DNA of 64,000 nucleotides from Corynebacterium crudilactis (GCF_001643015.1 NZ_CP015622.1:2803358-2867357), one strand, 5' to 3'; positions 38,237 through 48,097 are shown, counted from the first letter of the stretch. A program made the numbers and translations. The notes: generated by a model not told the origin, from the sequence alone.

Positions 38237-40201
38237 TTAGCGAGACTCCTCAATACGGCCATTGACCTGACGGATGGTGCCGTGCTGGAAATCAATGGTC
38301 TGTCCGCCAGCCCTGATCGCAGACTGGTCTGATGTTGGGTAGCCGTACTCGCCCTGTTCCCAGCCCTTTGCGCCCCACGCGTTGAAGATATCGCCGTGCA
38401 GGATCAAATGAGCTCCGGTGGAACCGGACCAGTAGATGTTGCCCTTTTCAAATTCCTGGAATGCACCACCATTGATGAGCTTTTCATTGCCAGTTGGGAA
38501 GCCAAGCTGAGCGAAGACGCCGTCTTCTGCCAACTTCTTGGAGATCTCACCACGAACCCAGTAGGACTTCTGATCAGAGGTACGGAAGACGTAGCCGCCC
38601 TGGAACTGCTGACGCAATCCACCGTTGTATTCAACCGCTGCACCGGTTGGGTAACCGAGGCTGCCGTTTTCGAAGTTCTGGGTGCCCCACGCTGCGATCA
38701 TATCGCCTGGGATCTCCCAAGGGCCGGTGGTAGCAGTCCAGTAGATGGAGCCGTTCTCGAAGGTGACAAAGCGTCCCTTGCCGTCTGCGGTCTTCATCTC
38801 CTTGGAGGTTGGATAACCCAACCAGGAGTCAGGTCCGCCCAGCTCAGAGTAACGAGCGTTGATGCGACCAACCAGGCCATGAGCACCAGTGTTAGCGGAC
38901 CAGTATGCGCGACCATTAGCAAAGTCCTGAGCCTTACCACCGGTAACATCGTATTCGTTAGTCAGGCAATTACCCATTGCGCCATCAGCAACGGCAGCAG
39001 CAATCGCACCGATTGGAGCACACTCAGTGCCACGATCTTCGGTGCTCATGCCCAAGGAATTCGCAATATGAGGGAATGCCTGGGTCATTTCAAACTGCCA
39101 ATACTCCCATGAGTGCACACCAGATGGGCGGAAGCTGGACACAACATCCACGCCTGCCTGGTTTGCAGAGTTCACGAAAGTCTGGGAGGTCATGCGGGAA
39201 ATAACTTCCAGGCCAACACCTGCAGCATTCGCAGGTCCGATGGCAAGGGAACCCTCCTTACCGAAATCATCTGCGCCGTTACCAGCAGAGACATAGACAG
39301 TCTTGCCCTTGAGCTTGCCGACATTGCCCTTCGGATCATTTTCGTGCCAACGCTCAGAACCAGCAGGTCCCCACATGGAGTTCACGTTGTATCCACCCGC
39401 ATCTGCCAAAGCTGCAGAAATAGCGATTGGCATACCAGTTGAAGTGGTATCCAAGTAGCCGGAGAAGGAGCCCACAAACTTAAACATCTCTGGGTAGTGA
39501 GTTGCGATATTAACCGCAGCAGTACCGCCCATGGAGATACCAGTGATGGCACGATCCGTGTTAGAGCGGAAGCCCTTGTCCAGGATTGGTGCGAGTTCCT
39601 TAGTTAGGAAGCTCTCCCACTTGTAGTTCTTACCGTTATCTGGCTCGTTCCAATCAGAGTAGAAGGAGCTTTCGCCACCAACCGGCAAAACAACGATGGC
39701 GTTCTTGTCTGCATAGTACTGCTCAATGTTGGTCTCAATGGTCCAACCGCTCTGCTGTTCAATAGCACGCAGACCATCAAGTGCCCAGATCTCAGGGAAT
39801 TCACGGTTTGGAGCGGAGTACCAATCACGAGGAAGCAGCAGCTGCACCTTGATTGGCTTTTCTGGCATCGCTGCAGACTGGATGGTCAAGATGACATGCT
39901 TGGAAGTTGCCCACTCAGCGCTGATCACGCGCACGCCCTCAGGCAGTCCGCTGATCTCTGGGTAGGTGACCTCTCCTGCAGGGAGCTCTTCAACGCGAGG
40001 CTTCAGGTAGTCAGTGAGTCCATCGGTGATGCCACCAATGATGGCATCCGAAGACATGTTGCTGGACTGTGCCATTGCCACGGGTGCAGCAAGGGACATG
40101 CTCAATGCAATTGCTGTTGGAACGGCGCCAGCTGCAATCCAGAGGGAACGGCGCCTGGACTTAGCCCTGGCCTTGGTGGAACGAGATGCGGTGTCGCGCA
40201 T
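38237..40201 (-). CDS. cop1: Mycolyltransferase PS1 (Cop1/MytA) with LGFP repeats
   Basis: 654-residue secreted mycolyltransferase that transfers corynomycolate between trehalose mycolates and onto arabinogalactan. A long basic n-region and hydrophobic core end in PVAMAQ, with cleavage near residue 45. The esterase D-like domain has the nucleophile GISMGG (Ser223) and the catalytic His region GVHSWEYW. The C-terminal third carries LGFP-type repeats seen as [24 protein letters not shown] and YGYPTSDQ, thought to bind the cell wall. Ribosome binding site AAGGAA upstream. It has its own promoter region and leads the lipoprotein and cutinase-like genes. Confidence 0.96.
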   Translation of the reverse strand: MRDTASRSTKARAKSRRRSLWIAAGAVPTAIALSMSLAAPVAMAQSSNMSSDAIIGGITDGLTDYLKPRVEELPAGEVTYPEISGLPEGVRVISAEWATSKHVILTIQSAAMPEKPIKVQLLLPRDWYSAPNREFPEIWALDGLRAIEQQSGWTIETNIEQYYADKNAIVVLPVGGESSFYSDWNEPDNGKNYKWESFLTKELAPILDKGFRSNTDRAITGISMGGTAAVNIATHYPEMFKFVGSFSGYLDTTSTGMPIAISAALADAGGYNVNSMWGPAGSERWHENDPKGNVGKLKGKTVYVSAGNGADDFGKEGSLAIGPANAAGVGLEVISRMTSQTFVNSANQAGVDVVSSFRPSGVHSWEYWQFEMTQAFPHIANSLGMSTEDRGTECAPIGAIAAAVADGAMGNCLTNEYDVTGGKAQDFANGRAYWSANTGAHGLVGRINARYSELGGPDSWLGYPTSKEMKTADGKGRFVTFENGSIYWTATTGPWEIPGDMIAAWGTQNFENGSLGYPTGAAVEYNGGLRQQFQGGYVFRTSDQKSYWVRGEISKKLAEDGVFAQLGFPTGNEKLINGGAFQEFEKGNIYWSGSTGAHLILHGDIFNAWGAKGWEQGEYGYPTSDQSAIRAGGQTIDFQHGTIRQVNGRIEESR

Positions 40202-40232
40202 GAAGTTTTCCTTCTCATTTTGATTTTTTCAG

Positions 40233-40260
40233 ATATTACGCAAAGCCCACCATGCATCAA
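40233..40260 (-). promoter_or_regulatory. Putative cop1 promoter
   Basis: On the minus strand TTGATG (40255-40260) and TAATAT (40233-40238) are separated by 16 bp, a fair match to sigma-A hexamers. It predicts a leader of about 25 nt with the AAGGAA ribosome binding site inside it. Confidence 0.5.
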
Positions 40261-40884
40261 GTCCGTTCCGAAAGTTCCCCGCTTCCGGCCCTGACAAACG
40301 CAACCTGGGCTATGCCTTGAGAGTCTTCAGTTCTTTACAGTCTGTCGCGATCTTAGACCAGAAAGTTACACAAGTGGGCATGTAATTCTTCTGATGCAGG
40401 TGACAACTCCAGAATGCCCTCAATCTTAAGTACAACTTTAGGGTTTTTTCAATGCCACACCGGGACTACTGGGGGTTATTTGGGGTCATTGAGGGGGCTA
40501 GTGGCGATATCTGCCCAGATTGGCGCATATTGGCGCGTTAAATCTGGAAAAACATCCTGAATTTAACTAACTACTAAAATCTGGGCGACTAAAAACCGGC
40601 GCTCAGCTTTAGGGTGTTTCGGAAAATATTGAGGTGATGCGGGCGCTCGGTTTCGAGCCAGGGTTCTGCCGGTTTGAGCTATGAGATTAAGACAATAGGC
40701 CACCTGCAAGACCCCTGTAACAGATGCTCATTTACCTGTCATGCGCTGGTCAATTATTGTGCAATCTCCAAAAATTAATGAGATGAAATGTGGCCTATTA
40801 CCCCCATTTTGCCCCTATTGGTATCCCCATTAAAGTCTTTAGATAGCACTTACATATCCGTTCGAACCGTTAGGAAAACACTTA
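40261..40884. promoter_or_regulatory. Divergent intergenic region between cop1 and gntP
   Basis: About 620 bp without a supported gene. The left half is upstream of the cop1 promoter. The right half contains an inverted repeat AATAGGCCAC (40694-40703) and GTGGCCTATT (40792-40801), with CTCATT and AATGAG nested between, just upstream of the permease start. These could be regulator sites for the permease gene. I did not find the GntR1/2 operator known from C. glutamicum gluconate genes. Confidence 0.45.
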
Positions 40885-42228
40885 ATGGATATCCTCCATC
40901 TCTTATGGGTGGTCCTCGGCATTGGCCTCATGTTGTTGTTAAACATCAAGTGGAAAATCAATGCCATGCTGGCCCTTCTGCTAGCAGCACTGCTCATTGG
41001 TGTCCTTGAAGGCTTCCCACTCATGGACCTGCTAGACACCATCCAAACAGGTTTCGGATCTACGCTCGGTTCACTAGCCATCATTGTTGTCTTCGGCGCA
41101 GTGATCGGAAAGCTCCTTGTGGATTCCGGCGCAGCTGCACAAATCGCAGACACCTTGATCAGAAAAATGGGCGTCGGCAAAGTAAAAATTGCCATGGTCA
41201 TTGCAGGTACCGTCTTCGGTCTTGCCATGTTCTACGAAGTTGCCTTCATCATCTTGGCACCACTGATCATTGCTGTTGCAGTGGAAGCCAAGGTTCCGTT
41301 CATGAAGATTGCCATCCCGGCAGTCGCAGCAACCACCACCGCGCACTCACTCTTCCCACCTCAACCAGGCCCAGTGGCATTGGTTGATTCTTATGGTGCC
41401 GACATCGGAATGGTCTACATCCTCGGTATCATCGTTGCGATCCCAACCATCGCTGTTACCGGCTGGCTGCTTCCACGCTTCCTCGGAAACCTCGATTACC
41501 CAGTGCCAAAACTGCTGCGCACCGAAGATCCAGTTCCTGAAGAAGAGCGCCCTTCCTTCGCTATCTCCATGTTCGTTCCTTTGATTCCTGCAATCCTCAT
41601 GATTGCCGCAACCATCTTGAACATCTGGCTGACTGAAGGCAGCCTGGCGTACTCAATCGTGAACTTCCTCGGATCTTCCGTGGTATCTGTCTCTGTTGCA
41701 ATGCTTGCCGCTTTCTACTTCTTTGCTATCCGCCCTAAGCGCGGAATCGACTGGGCAATGGAAAACTTCGAAGGTGCCATCAAATCTATCGCCATGGTGG
41801 TCCTCATTATTGGTGCTGGTGGAGCACTCAAGCAGGTCATCATTGACACCGGCATTGGTGATTACATCGGCAGCCTCATGAGCGCTACATCCCTATCTCC
41901 ATACCTCATGGCATGGCTTATTACTGTGCTGATTCGCTTGGCTACCGGCCAGGGTGTTGTTTCTGCGATTACAGCTGCCGGCATCATCTCTGGTGCGCTC
42001 ATGGATCCATCCGGAGTACTTGTGGGCGTCAACCCAGCACTCCTTGTCCTTGCTACCGCTGCGGGTTCCAACACCCTCACCCACGTCAATGACGCTTCCT
42101 TCTGGCTGTTCAAGGGCTACTTTGATCTTTCTGTCAAGGACACCCTCAAGACATGGGGCCTCCTTCAGCTCTGTAACTCTCTAGTTGGCCTCGCCGTCAT
42201 CATGCTGCTCAGCATCTTCATCGGCTAG
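40885..42228 (+). CDS. gntP: GntP-family gluconate permease
   Basis: 447-residue membrane permease with about twelve to fourteen hydrophobic segments. The family pattern is clear in [20 protein letters not shown] and in the C-terminal [20 protein letters not shown]. Members import gluconate or related sugar acids with protons. Starts with ATG at 40885. It is on the opposite strand from the surrounding mycolate genes and has no metabolic partner next to it, so it looks inserted. Whether it is the only gluconate permease or a paralogue cannot be judged here. Confidence 0.9.
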   Translation: MDILHLLWVVLGIGLMLLLNIKWKINAMLALLLAALLIGVLEGFPLMDLLDTIQTGFGSTLGSLAIIVVFGAVIGKLLVDSGAAAQIADTLIRKMGVGKVKIAMVIAGTVFGLAMFYEVAFIILAPLIIAVAVEAKVPFMKIAIPAVAATTTAHSLFPPQPGPVALVDSYGADIGMVYILGIIVAIPTIAVTGWLLPRFLGNLDYPVPKLLRTEDPVPEEERPSFAISMFVPLIPAILMIAATILNIWLTEGSLAYSIVNFLGSSVVSVSVAMLAAFYFFAIRPKRGIDWAMENFEGAIKSIAMVVLIIGAGGALKQVIIDTGIGDYIGSLMSATSLSPYLMAWLITVLIRLATGQGVVSAITAAGIISGALMDPSGVLVGVNPALLVLATAAGSNTLTHVNDASFWLFKGYFDLSVKDTLKTWGLLQLCNSLVGLAVIMLLSIFIG

Positions 42229-42253
42229 TTTTAGGCTATTTGCCAAACCTTTT

Positions 42254-42330
42254 CAAGGCACCCTCTAGTTCTCTGTGGATAACTGCGTGACTTACGCAGT
42301 GAATCTGTGGATAACCCAGGGGGTGCCTTG
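42254..42330. repeat. Nested palindromic element with two DnaA-box sequences
   Basis: Outer arms CAAGGCACCC (42254-42263) and GGGTGCCTTG (42321-42330). Inner arms ACTGCGT (42282-42288) and ACGCAGT (42294-42300). Two direct copies of TGTGGATAA (42274-42282 and 42306-42314), the reverse complement of the strong DnaA box TTATCCACA, are 32 bp apart. It lies just before the HNH gene. Confidence 0.7.
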
Positions 42331-42386
42331 TGTTATTTCCAGAACCGCGATTATCTGGAATTCAGACAACCGAGGGGAGACACGCT

Positions 42387-43751
42387 ATGCAGGAGATTCA
42401 CTCCATCATGGATGAGCTCATCGCTGACCCCTCCGCCGCTGCCTTCAAAAAGACACTCCCCTTCGCCCAACTCTTAGAACAACTGCTCAACAAAAAAGCA
42501 CTTTTCGACGCCGCCCTCGCCAAATCCGCCGAGCGCGCAGATGCCGGACGCATCATCGGCAAAACATCCGCCCTCGACGCACTGGCAAAATTACTAGATA
42601 TCTCAAAATCCGAAGCCTATAAACGCGTTCAACGAGGCGAAGAGCATTACGGAAATCCCAGCCCAGAGCTTTCTGAAGAAGAACTAGAAAAAGAAACTCC
42701 TGCGCAGAAAGAAGCCCGAGAAACACGAGAACAACAAGACAAAGTTGAGCAAGCTGAAGCCAATCGCATTGCCCACAATCATGTGATCTCAGCTGAAAAA
42801 CAAGACGCCATCCGCTATGAACTAGAAAAACTCAATGACAACACCTCGCTGTCCAAAGCGACCCTACGCAAACTCGCCATGAAGGAAGCCACCACAAGAT
42901 CTGTGGAAGATCTCAGGAATTGGACACGCAACAAAGTAATCCGCATCAATCCAAGCGCCAAGGATCCCCTAGCAGCTGTGAAGAAACGTTCTTTAAGCAT
43001 CGGACGCCAAGACCACGATGGCGGTGCTCGCGCTTCCCTCTATCTCGATGGCAAAGGCCTAGCTTTACTGAAATCACTCATGGCCAAAGCCAAACCAGGA
43101 CATTTACTGAACGATCCAGACAAAGAAGATATAAGAACCAAACAACAGCGCCAATACGATGCGTTCGCCGAAATTCTCCACCGCGCCCATGCAGATCTTC
43201 TTCCCGGGCGCGCAGGAGTGGGAACGATCCTAGTGTCGCTCTCGGCAAAAGACATCGCAAACATCGAAGCTTCTGTCCCTGATCACCGCTACCCCACCAA
43301 TACCGGAATAAAACTGACTCCCACAGAAATTCTCCGGTTGGGCTCAGCAAAATATGACTTTGGTGCAGTCCTAGATGCTGATTCTGGGCGCCCGCTCCAC
43401 TTAGCCCGCACCCAACGCACCGCATCCCTCTACCAACGTCTTGCACTCTTCGCCTCTGAGCTTGTGTGCACACGCGAGGGCTGCGACTCCCCTTTTTCAG
43501 AAAACGAAATACACCACATTAGATCCTGGTTAGAAGGCGGGCCAACGGATATAGAAAATATCACCAATATCTGTTTCCACGATCATGGCAGTAACAATGA
43601 TCAACGAGACGGAAAAGACAATATGGGATATATGGACATTGATCCGGTGACTGGGAGAGTGGGCTACCAGCCTGGTGATAGGCGAAAACCCATGCGCTTT
43701 AATAATTCTGCTGCCGCAGCAGAATCAGGAGGAGCCCAGGCCCGAGTCTAA
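42387..43751 (+). CDS. DUF222-HNH endonuclease (13E12-repeat family)
   Basis: 454 residues from ATG 42387, preceded by GGGGAG about 8 nt upstream. The N-terminal region is a charged, helical DUF222-like domain with long Lys/Glu-rich helices around 90-150. The HNH nuclease motif is near the C terminus: CTREGCDSPF supplies the zinc Cys pair, EIHHIRSWLEGG the catalytic His, and NICFHDH the final His. Proteins of this type occur as multi-copy 13E12 repeats in mycobacteria and in many corynebacteria; their function is unclear. It follows gntP after 158 bp that contain the nested palindrome. Convergent with cmt2. Confidence 0.87.
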   Translation: MQEIHSIMDELIADPSAAAFKKTLPFAQLLEQLLNKKALFDAALAKSAERADAGRIIGKTSALDALAKLLDISKSEAYKRVQRGEEHYGNPSPELSEEELEKETPAQKEARETREQQDKVEQAEANRIAHNHVISAEKQDAIRYELEKLNDNTSLSKATLRKLAMKEATTRSVEDLRNWTRNKVIRINPSAKDPLAAVKKRSLSIGRQDHDGGARASLYLDGKGLALLKSLMAKAKPGHLLNDPDKEDIRTKQQRQYDAFAEILHRAHADLLPGRAGVGTILVSLSAKDIANIEASVPDHRYPTNTGIKLTPTEILRLGSAKYDFGAVLDADSGRPLHLARTQRTASLYQRLALFASELVCTREGCDSPFSENEIHHIRSWLEGGPTDIENITNICFHDHGSNNDQRDGKDNMGYMDIDPVTGRVGYQPGDRRKPMRFNNSAAAAESGGAQARV

Positions 43752-43779
43752 CTCCCAGAACTAGTCCTGCCATAAATAA

Positions 43780-43808
43780 AAGCCCGCTGCTTTGTGAGCA
43801 GCGGGCTT
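43780..43808. terminator. Bidirectional terminator between the HNH gene and cmt2
   Basis: Perfect stem AAGCCCGCTGCT (43780-43791) and AGCAGCGGGCTT (43797-43808) with a 5-nt loop, flanked by A-rich sequence on the left and TAAAT on the right. It separates convergent genes. Confidence 0.92.
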
Positions 43809-43820
43809 AAATATGTGGTT

Positions 43821-44846
43821 TTACCAAGCGTTCATAACGTTAAGAACACGATCCTTGGTCTTATGCAGCTGAGAGTTGAACTGGCCCCAACCGTGAATAC
43901 CATAAGCAGGATAATCCACAGCTGGATTCAGGCCCTGGAGACGAGCCTTCATTTCCCAAGTTCTGGTGGACGTCATTGCTACGAATTCCAGTACAGAACC
44001 AGTCATGCGGTGGTCAATGCGAACACCATCGTCTTGTGGGCTCCACAGGCCGGAAGCTGCAGAGACATAGACGTCAGAGTTAGCCAAGCCACCCATGTTC
44101 CAGAATGGATCATTTTCGAAACGGCGTGGATTAATAATCGATCCGTACATGGCGTTCACATTGAAACCACCAGTGTCCAGCATGGCTAGACGCAGCATTG
44201 TCTGCATACCTGGCGCCGTGGTGTTCAAGTAGCCGGACCAAGACATAGCCTGGCGGAACTGGCCTGGGTGCTTTGCGCCGAGGTTCAACGCAGCGGTGCC
44301 GCCCATGGACAGACCAGCAACGGAGTTGTTATTACGAGCAACACCGAAATGGTGCTCTAGGTAGGCAGGGAGTTCCTGAGTCAGGAAAGTCTCCCACATG
44401 TAGGTAACAGGATTCGAGGAGGACAGTGATGCCTGTGAATTCCAGTCCGCGTAGAAAGAACCTGCTCCACCAACTGGCATCACCAAAGTGATGTTGTGTG
44501 GTGCGTAGAGCGCAGCCGCGTTAGTATCGACGAGCCATGCGCTTGAATGATCAGTCGCACGCATGCCATCAAGCAAGTACAAAGCGGCGTTGCCACCACG
44601 CTGCGCAGGCTGAATCTGCACAGGAATGTTGCGGCCCATTGCTGCAGACCACACATCACAGCGCTGAACCCAGTACCCAGCGCCATCCCAGTCACATGCT
44701 CCGGAGTTGTCCGGGCGCAGCCAATCGCGGTTAGCGGCTTCGGCGGTGCCTGTGCCAACAACCATGAGGGCTGCCGCGGTGGCAAGTGCCACTACAAGGG
44801 CGACGAGTTTACGGCTTACCTCGCCAGCTCGTGTAAATACGGACAT
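43821..44846 (-). CDS. cmt2: Mycolyltransferase Cmt2 (MytB)
   Basis: 341-residue secreted mycolyltransferase without LGFP repeats. Signal peptide about 1-37 ending in GTAEAA. The esterase D-like domain has GLSMGG with Ser180 as nucleophile, and the C-terminal catalytic His lies in GIHGWGQFN. A Cys pair (GACDW and QRCDV) probably forms a disulfide. It provides the second mycolyl-transfer activity of the locus, in the position of the mycobacterial antigen 85 genes fbpA/fbpD next to aftB. The stop is 12 bp from a strong terminator. Confidence 0.95.
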   Translation of the reverse strand: MSVFTRAGEVSRKLVALVVALATAAALMVVGTGTAEAANRDWLRPDNSGACDWDGAGYWVQRCDVWSAAMGRNIPVQIQPAQRGGNAALYLLDGMRATDHSSAWLVDTNAAALYAPHNITLVMPVGGAGSFYADWNSQASLSSSNPVTYMWETFLTQELPAYLEHHFGVARNNNSVAGLSMGGTAALNLGAKHPGQFRQAMSWSGYLNTTAPGMQTMLRLAMLDTGGFNVNAMYGSIINPRRFENDPFWNMGGLANSDVYVSAASGLWSPQDDGVRIDHRMTGSVLEFVAMTSTRTWEMKARLQGLNPAVDYPAYGIHGWGQFNSQLHKTKDRVLNVMNAW

Positions 44847-44996
44847 AATTCTCCTCCGGCAAACATTAATATAAATCCAGCTGCGGCACAGACCGCTGAT
44901 ACCTTCTAGATGCGTATCTTATTTTTCCGCCCATACGTTACCAAGTCGTGATCCTCTTGGGTAGTTATCAAAGGCCAATGATTTATGAATACGCGT

Positions 44997-47021
44997 TTAC
45001 TGAGAGCTATATAAGGGTTCCCCGCGAGGTTCATCAAGGTTAATTTCCCCTGGCCACGCAATAGTTTGCAAGCCATCTTGAAACTCTGCCGGAGTGGCAT
45101 CAAATTCTTTCAAAAGATCTTCAGGATCATCAGAAATTTCCAATGTACGACCGGTAGTAAGCGCATATTTAATATTGTCAACAAAGCGATGGTAAGTCAT
45201 TGGCTCACGATATGTTTGGAAAAGATGAACCAATTCCGGATGCCTCAACGCTTGGCGTGCTTGATAGGTTTTCTCTGCATCAAGCCAACCTGGAGTAAAA
45301 GCTAATGGTGTGGCAGATTCTGCAACTTGCCATTCCAAATCCATTAATTTGTCATGGCCGATCCTGCCGCCTTCAATGCGTGGCTGTCGAGCAGCAAGTG
45401 GGGTTGCCAAACCAATAAGGTCAGTCACTCGCACATTAAGTGGCGCATTCATTGAAGTCATGCCGAGATTAACGTGGAATACCGTGGCCGGAATATTGAC
45501 CAGATCTCCGGAATCAATTCCTTCCACTCGGGGAGTTGTGATCCACGAATAAGCATCGCCATCGGCAGTCAAAATATTCAATTGCTGCCCTGTGGGAGCG
45601 GCCAAGGTCTGATCACGCATTACTTCTGCATAATCATTCATTGAGTCCACGGTCAGAAAATCTTCTGCGTATAGCGGAGGATGGTCTTTGTCGCGGTTGG
45701 TGAAATCAATCCAGAAATCGCGTTCATCGACAACATGCTGTCCGGTATTTTCCCACTGGTGGCCTTGTACGAAAATTACGGTTGACCAAATCCATGTGGA
45801 AAACACAAGGGCCAGTGCGACGAAATCCTGCCATCCGCGGTCAACCACGCTGATAGGAACCACTGACACAGGCAACAATATTGCAAACAGTGGAAGCAAC
45901 AACATGCGTCCGTGCATGAAGTCTCCACCAACTCGGATGACATACAGGAAATGTACTAATGCGCAGATCACGAGCAGCGTAATCGCCATACCAGGGGTGC
46001 GCAGCCCCAGCCTTCCTTGAGGAAAAGCCAGGTGCTTATCCATTTTCCATACAACCAACGCGCCCGCTGCCAACAATAAAGCTAAACCGAGCCACAAGTT
46101 ATACGGACCAGTGAAGTCTTCGACATACTCCCAGCCGGTTCCCCACACTGCATCAGAAGCGGACTTAGCCACTGCAGTATGAGGCACCAGCAGCCCGTAA
46201 TAGCCCATGCGGAAAATTTGATACGCAGCTGGGACAGGCAAAGCTACAGCAAGAATTCCAAAAGCTACACGCCACTTTGCGGCTGTAAGCAACAATAAAA
46301 TTCCGGTTAGGCCACCATACATTGCCAACTCAGGGCGAATGAGCCAGCTTAATCCTGACCAAAAAGCCAGCACGTAGGTGATGGCTCCTGCATTAAACCG
46401 ATCTTTCGATTGCGGTCCGGAGGTAGCCCACAGAACCAAGAGCAGCCATTGAATCGCGATCCACATCAACGATAAGCCCCACTCCAAGCCAGAAGTGGAG
46501 AAATCGCGTGCGGGAGAAAGGCTGAAATATCCAATTACGCCGGCGGGAAGCAGAACAACCATACGTTTGCGATATAAATGCGCAGTGCCCAAGACACCAA
46601 TGATGGAGGCGGCAGTAGTAAACAGGAGAGCAAGCCACAGTGCGATATCTTCTAGCCTATAGTCAGTCACCAGTGCAACGAGATAGATACAGTACTGCCA
46701 CAAGGTGGAAGTATTTGCTTCGACTCGTTCGCCGGCATTGAATACTGGGCCATTTCCGGCAAGCAAATTCCGCACAGTGCGAAGAACAATTAAGCCATCA
46801 TCGCTGATCCATTTACGTGTCCAACCTGCCCAAAAAGCGAAAATACCAGCAGTAAGTGCCGCTAAAAACGTGGTAATTAGAGTGTAATTAGGACCAGTTT
46901 TTTTACCGGTAGTTCCACCGGTTGTTCCAGTTGTTTGACGAGGTGGTTCCATTGTGTCTACAGACTCTGGATCAGGATGATTACCGGGTTCAAACTCCGG
47001 ACGCTGGGGGCTAAACGTCAT
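44997..47021 (-). CDS. aftB: Arabinofuranosyltransferase AftB
   Basis: GT-C membrane glycosyltransferase that adds the terminal beta-(1->2)-arabinofuranose to arabinogalactan, the residues that later carry mycolates. 674 residues from ATG 47021. A polar, Thr/Pro/Gly-rich N terminus precedes about ten helices, then an external C-terminal domain of about 250 residues. The GT-C catalytic loop is RKWISDDGLIVLRTVRNLL with the paired Asp, after the first helix, and ERVEANTSTLWQY follows. Upstream in-frame sequence starts only with TTG. No ribosome binding site is seen because a perfect hairpin ends right at the ATG; a start at 46952 is possible. Order matches Rv3805c. Confidence 0.92.
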   Translation of the reverse strand: MTFSPQRPEFEPGNHPDPESVDTMEPPRQTTGTTGGTTGKKTGPNYTLITTFLAALTAGIFAFWAGWTRKWISDDGLIVLRTVRNLLAGNGPVFNAGERVEANTSTLWQYCIYLVALVTDYRLEDIALWLALLFTTAASIIGVLGTAHLYRKRMVVLLPAGVIGYFSLSPARDFSTSGLEWGLSLMWIAIQWLLLVLWATSGPQSKDRFNAGAITYVLAFWSGLSWLIRPELAMYGGLTGILLLLTAAKWRVAFGILAVALPVPAAYQIFRMGYYGLLVPHTAVAKSASDAVWGTGWEYVEDFTGPYNLWLGLALLLAAGALVVWKMDKHLAFPQGRLGLRTPGMAITLLVICALVHFLYVIRVGGDFMHGRMLLLPLFAILLPVSVVPISVVDRGWQDFVALALVFSTWIWSTVIFVQGHQWENTGQHVVDERDFWIDFTNRDKDHPPLYAEDFLTVDSMNDYAEVMRDQTLAAPTGQQLNILTADGDAYSWITTPRVEGIDSGDLVNIPATVFHVNLGMTSMNAPLNVRVTDLIGLATPLAARQPRIEGGRIGHDKLMDLEWQVAESATPLAFTPGWLDAEKTYQARQALRHPELVHLFQTYREPMTYHRFVDNIKYALTTGRTLEISDDPEDLLKEFDATPAEFQDGLQTIAWPGEINLDEPRGEPLYSSQ

Positions 47022-47052
47022 GAGGCCACATGGTATCACCGCATGTGGCCTC
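47022..47052 (-). other. Perfect stem-loop abutting the aftB start codon
   Basis: GAGGCCACATG (47022-47032) and CATGTGGCCTC (47042-47052) form an 11-bp perfect stem with a 9-nt loop. On the minus strand its 3' arm ends directly before the ATG at 47021, where the ribosome binding site should be. It could control aftB translation or be a processing or termination signal after ubiA. Confidence 0.7.
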
Positions 47053-47059
47053 AAACGTT

Positions 47060-47089
47060 AATGGACATGCTGGTCAGAGCATGTCCATT
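47060..47089 (-). other. Perfect stem-loop downstream of ubiA
   Basis: AATGGACATGC (47060-47070) and GCATGTCCATT (47079-47089) form an 11-bp perfect stem with an 8-nt loop, 9 bp after the ubiA stop. On the minus strand it is followed by TAACGTTT rather than a clear U-tract, so it may be a weak terminator or an mRNA-stability element. Confidence 0.7.
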
Positions 47090-47098
47090 AGGAAATAA

Positions 47099-48097
47099 TT
47101 AAAACATTGGCATGATGTACACAGCCATCACGATGCAGAATACCCACGCTAGTGCGAGTACCTGCAAAACCTTATCGCTCAGGGCTACTTCATCAGGGGC
47201 GCCACCGTCACCGGTATCCACGCCTGCGGCATAGCGCAAGATAGCAATGGTGAACGGAACCATAGAGATTTGGTACCACGGTCCGGCATCGGTGGACTGC
47301 TGGGAAAGATCAAATCCCCAAAGTGCATAAGACATAACTACGGCAGTCGCGGCCAGGGTCCATACGAAGCGCAAGTACGTCGGAGTGTAGCTTTCCAACG
47401 ATTTACGAATCTTCGCTCCAGTACGCTCGTGCAGGAGAATTTCTGCATAGCGTTTGCCAGATGCCATGAATAGTGAGCCGAAGGCTGCAACCAGAAGGAA
47501 CCACTGCGACAATTCGATTCCTGCTGCCACGCCACCGGCCATTGCACGAAGCATGAAGCCGGAAGACACCAGCGCAATATCGATCACAGGCATGTGCTTC
47601 CAACCGAAGCAATAGCCCAGCTGCAGCACAATATAGACACCGATGACAGAAGCAAGCGCAACACCATCAGTGGCAAGGAAAGATAATCCAATTGCCAGCG
47701 CAATGAGCACAACGGCCATGCCGTATGCCATTCCTACTGGCAGCACTCCGGCAGCAATAGGGCGGAATCGCTTCGTCGGGTGTGCCCTATCGGCTTCCAC
47801 GTCACGGGCATCGTTGACCAAATAAATAGCAGATGCACCGAAGCAGAAAACAACGAATGCAAGAACGACATCGATAAGCGTGCGCTCATTAAAGATTGCG
47901 TCAGCGCCGGCAGCAAGCGGTGCTGCCAGAACTAGAACGTTTTTAACCCACTGTTTAGGACGCAATGCCTTGATCATGCCATCGCCAAGGTTCTTTGGCG
48001 GCTGGCGCTTCTTATTATCTTCAATCGCCGCGGTGTGTGGCTCTGATGTTAAGAAGTTTTGGGTATCGCGGTGATGGTCAGCGGCGTGTTCGCTCAC
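47099..48097 (-). CDS. ubiA: Decaprenyl-phosphate phosphoribosyltransferase (UbiA)
   Basis: 332-residue membrane prenyltransferase that joins decaprenyl phosphate and PRPP to give decaprenylphosphoryl-phosphoribose, the first step toward the arabinose donor. About nine helices after a hydrophilic N terminus of about 50 residues. The first Asp-rich motif is LVNDARDVEADRAHPTKRFR near 110-129, with the charged KRFRPIA that follows in DPPR synthases. Its start overlaps the end of the phosphatase gene by 4 bp. The order glfT2, phosphatase, ubiA, aftB is the same as Rv3808c-Rv3805c. Confidence 0.94.
   Translation of the reverse strand: MSEHAADHHRDTQNFLTSEPHTAAIEDNKKRQPPKNLGDGMIKALRPKQWVKNVLVLAAPLAAGADAIFNERTLIDVVLAFVVFCFGASAIYLVNDARDVEADRAHPTKRFRPIAAGVLPVGMAYGMAVVLIALAIGLSFLATDGVALASVIGVYIVLQLGYCFGWKHMPVIDIALVSSGFMLRAMAGGVAAGIELSQWFLLVAAFGSLFMASGKRYAEILLHERTGAKIRKSLESYTPTYLRFVWTLAATAVVMSYALWGFDLSQQSTDAGPWYQISMVPFTIAILRYAAGVDTGDGGAPDEVALSDKVLQVLALAWVFCIVMAVYIMPMF

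Noticed and set aside
40453..40542. 29-codon plus-strand ORF upstream of gntP
   Set aside because: No ribosome binding site, and the sequence has no features beyond chance.
40600..40884. GntR1/GntR2 operator expected before a gluconate permease
   Set aside because: The known corynebacterial motif was not found by eye in this region.
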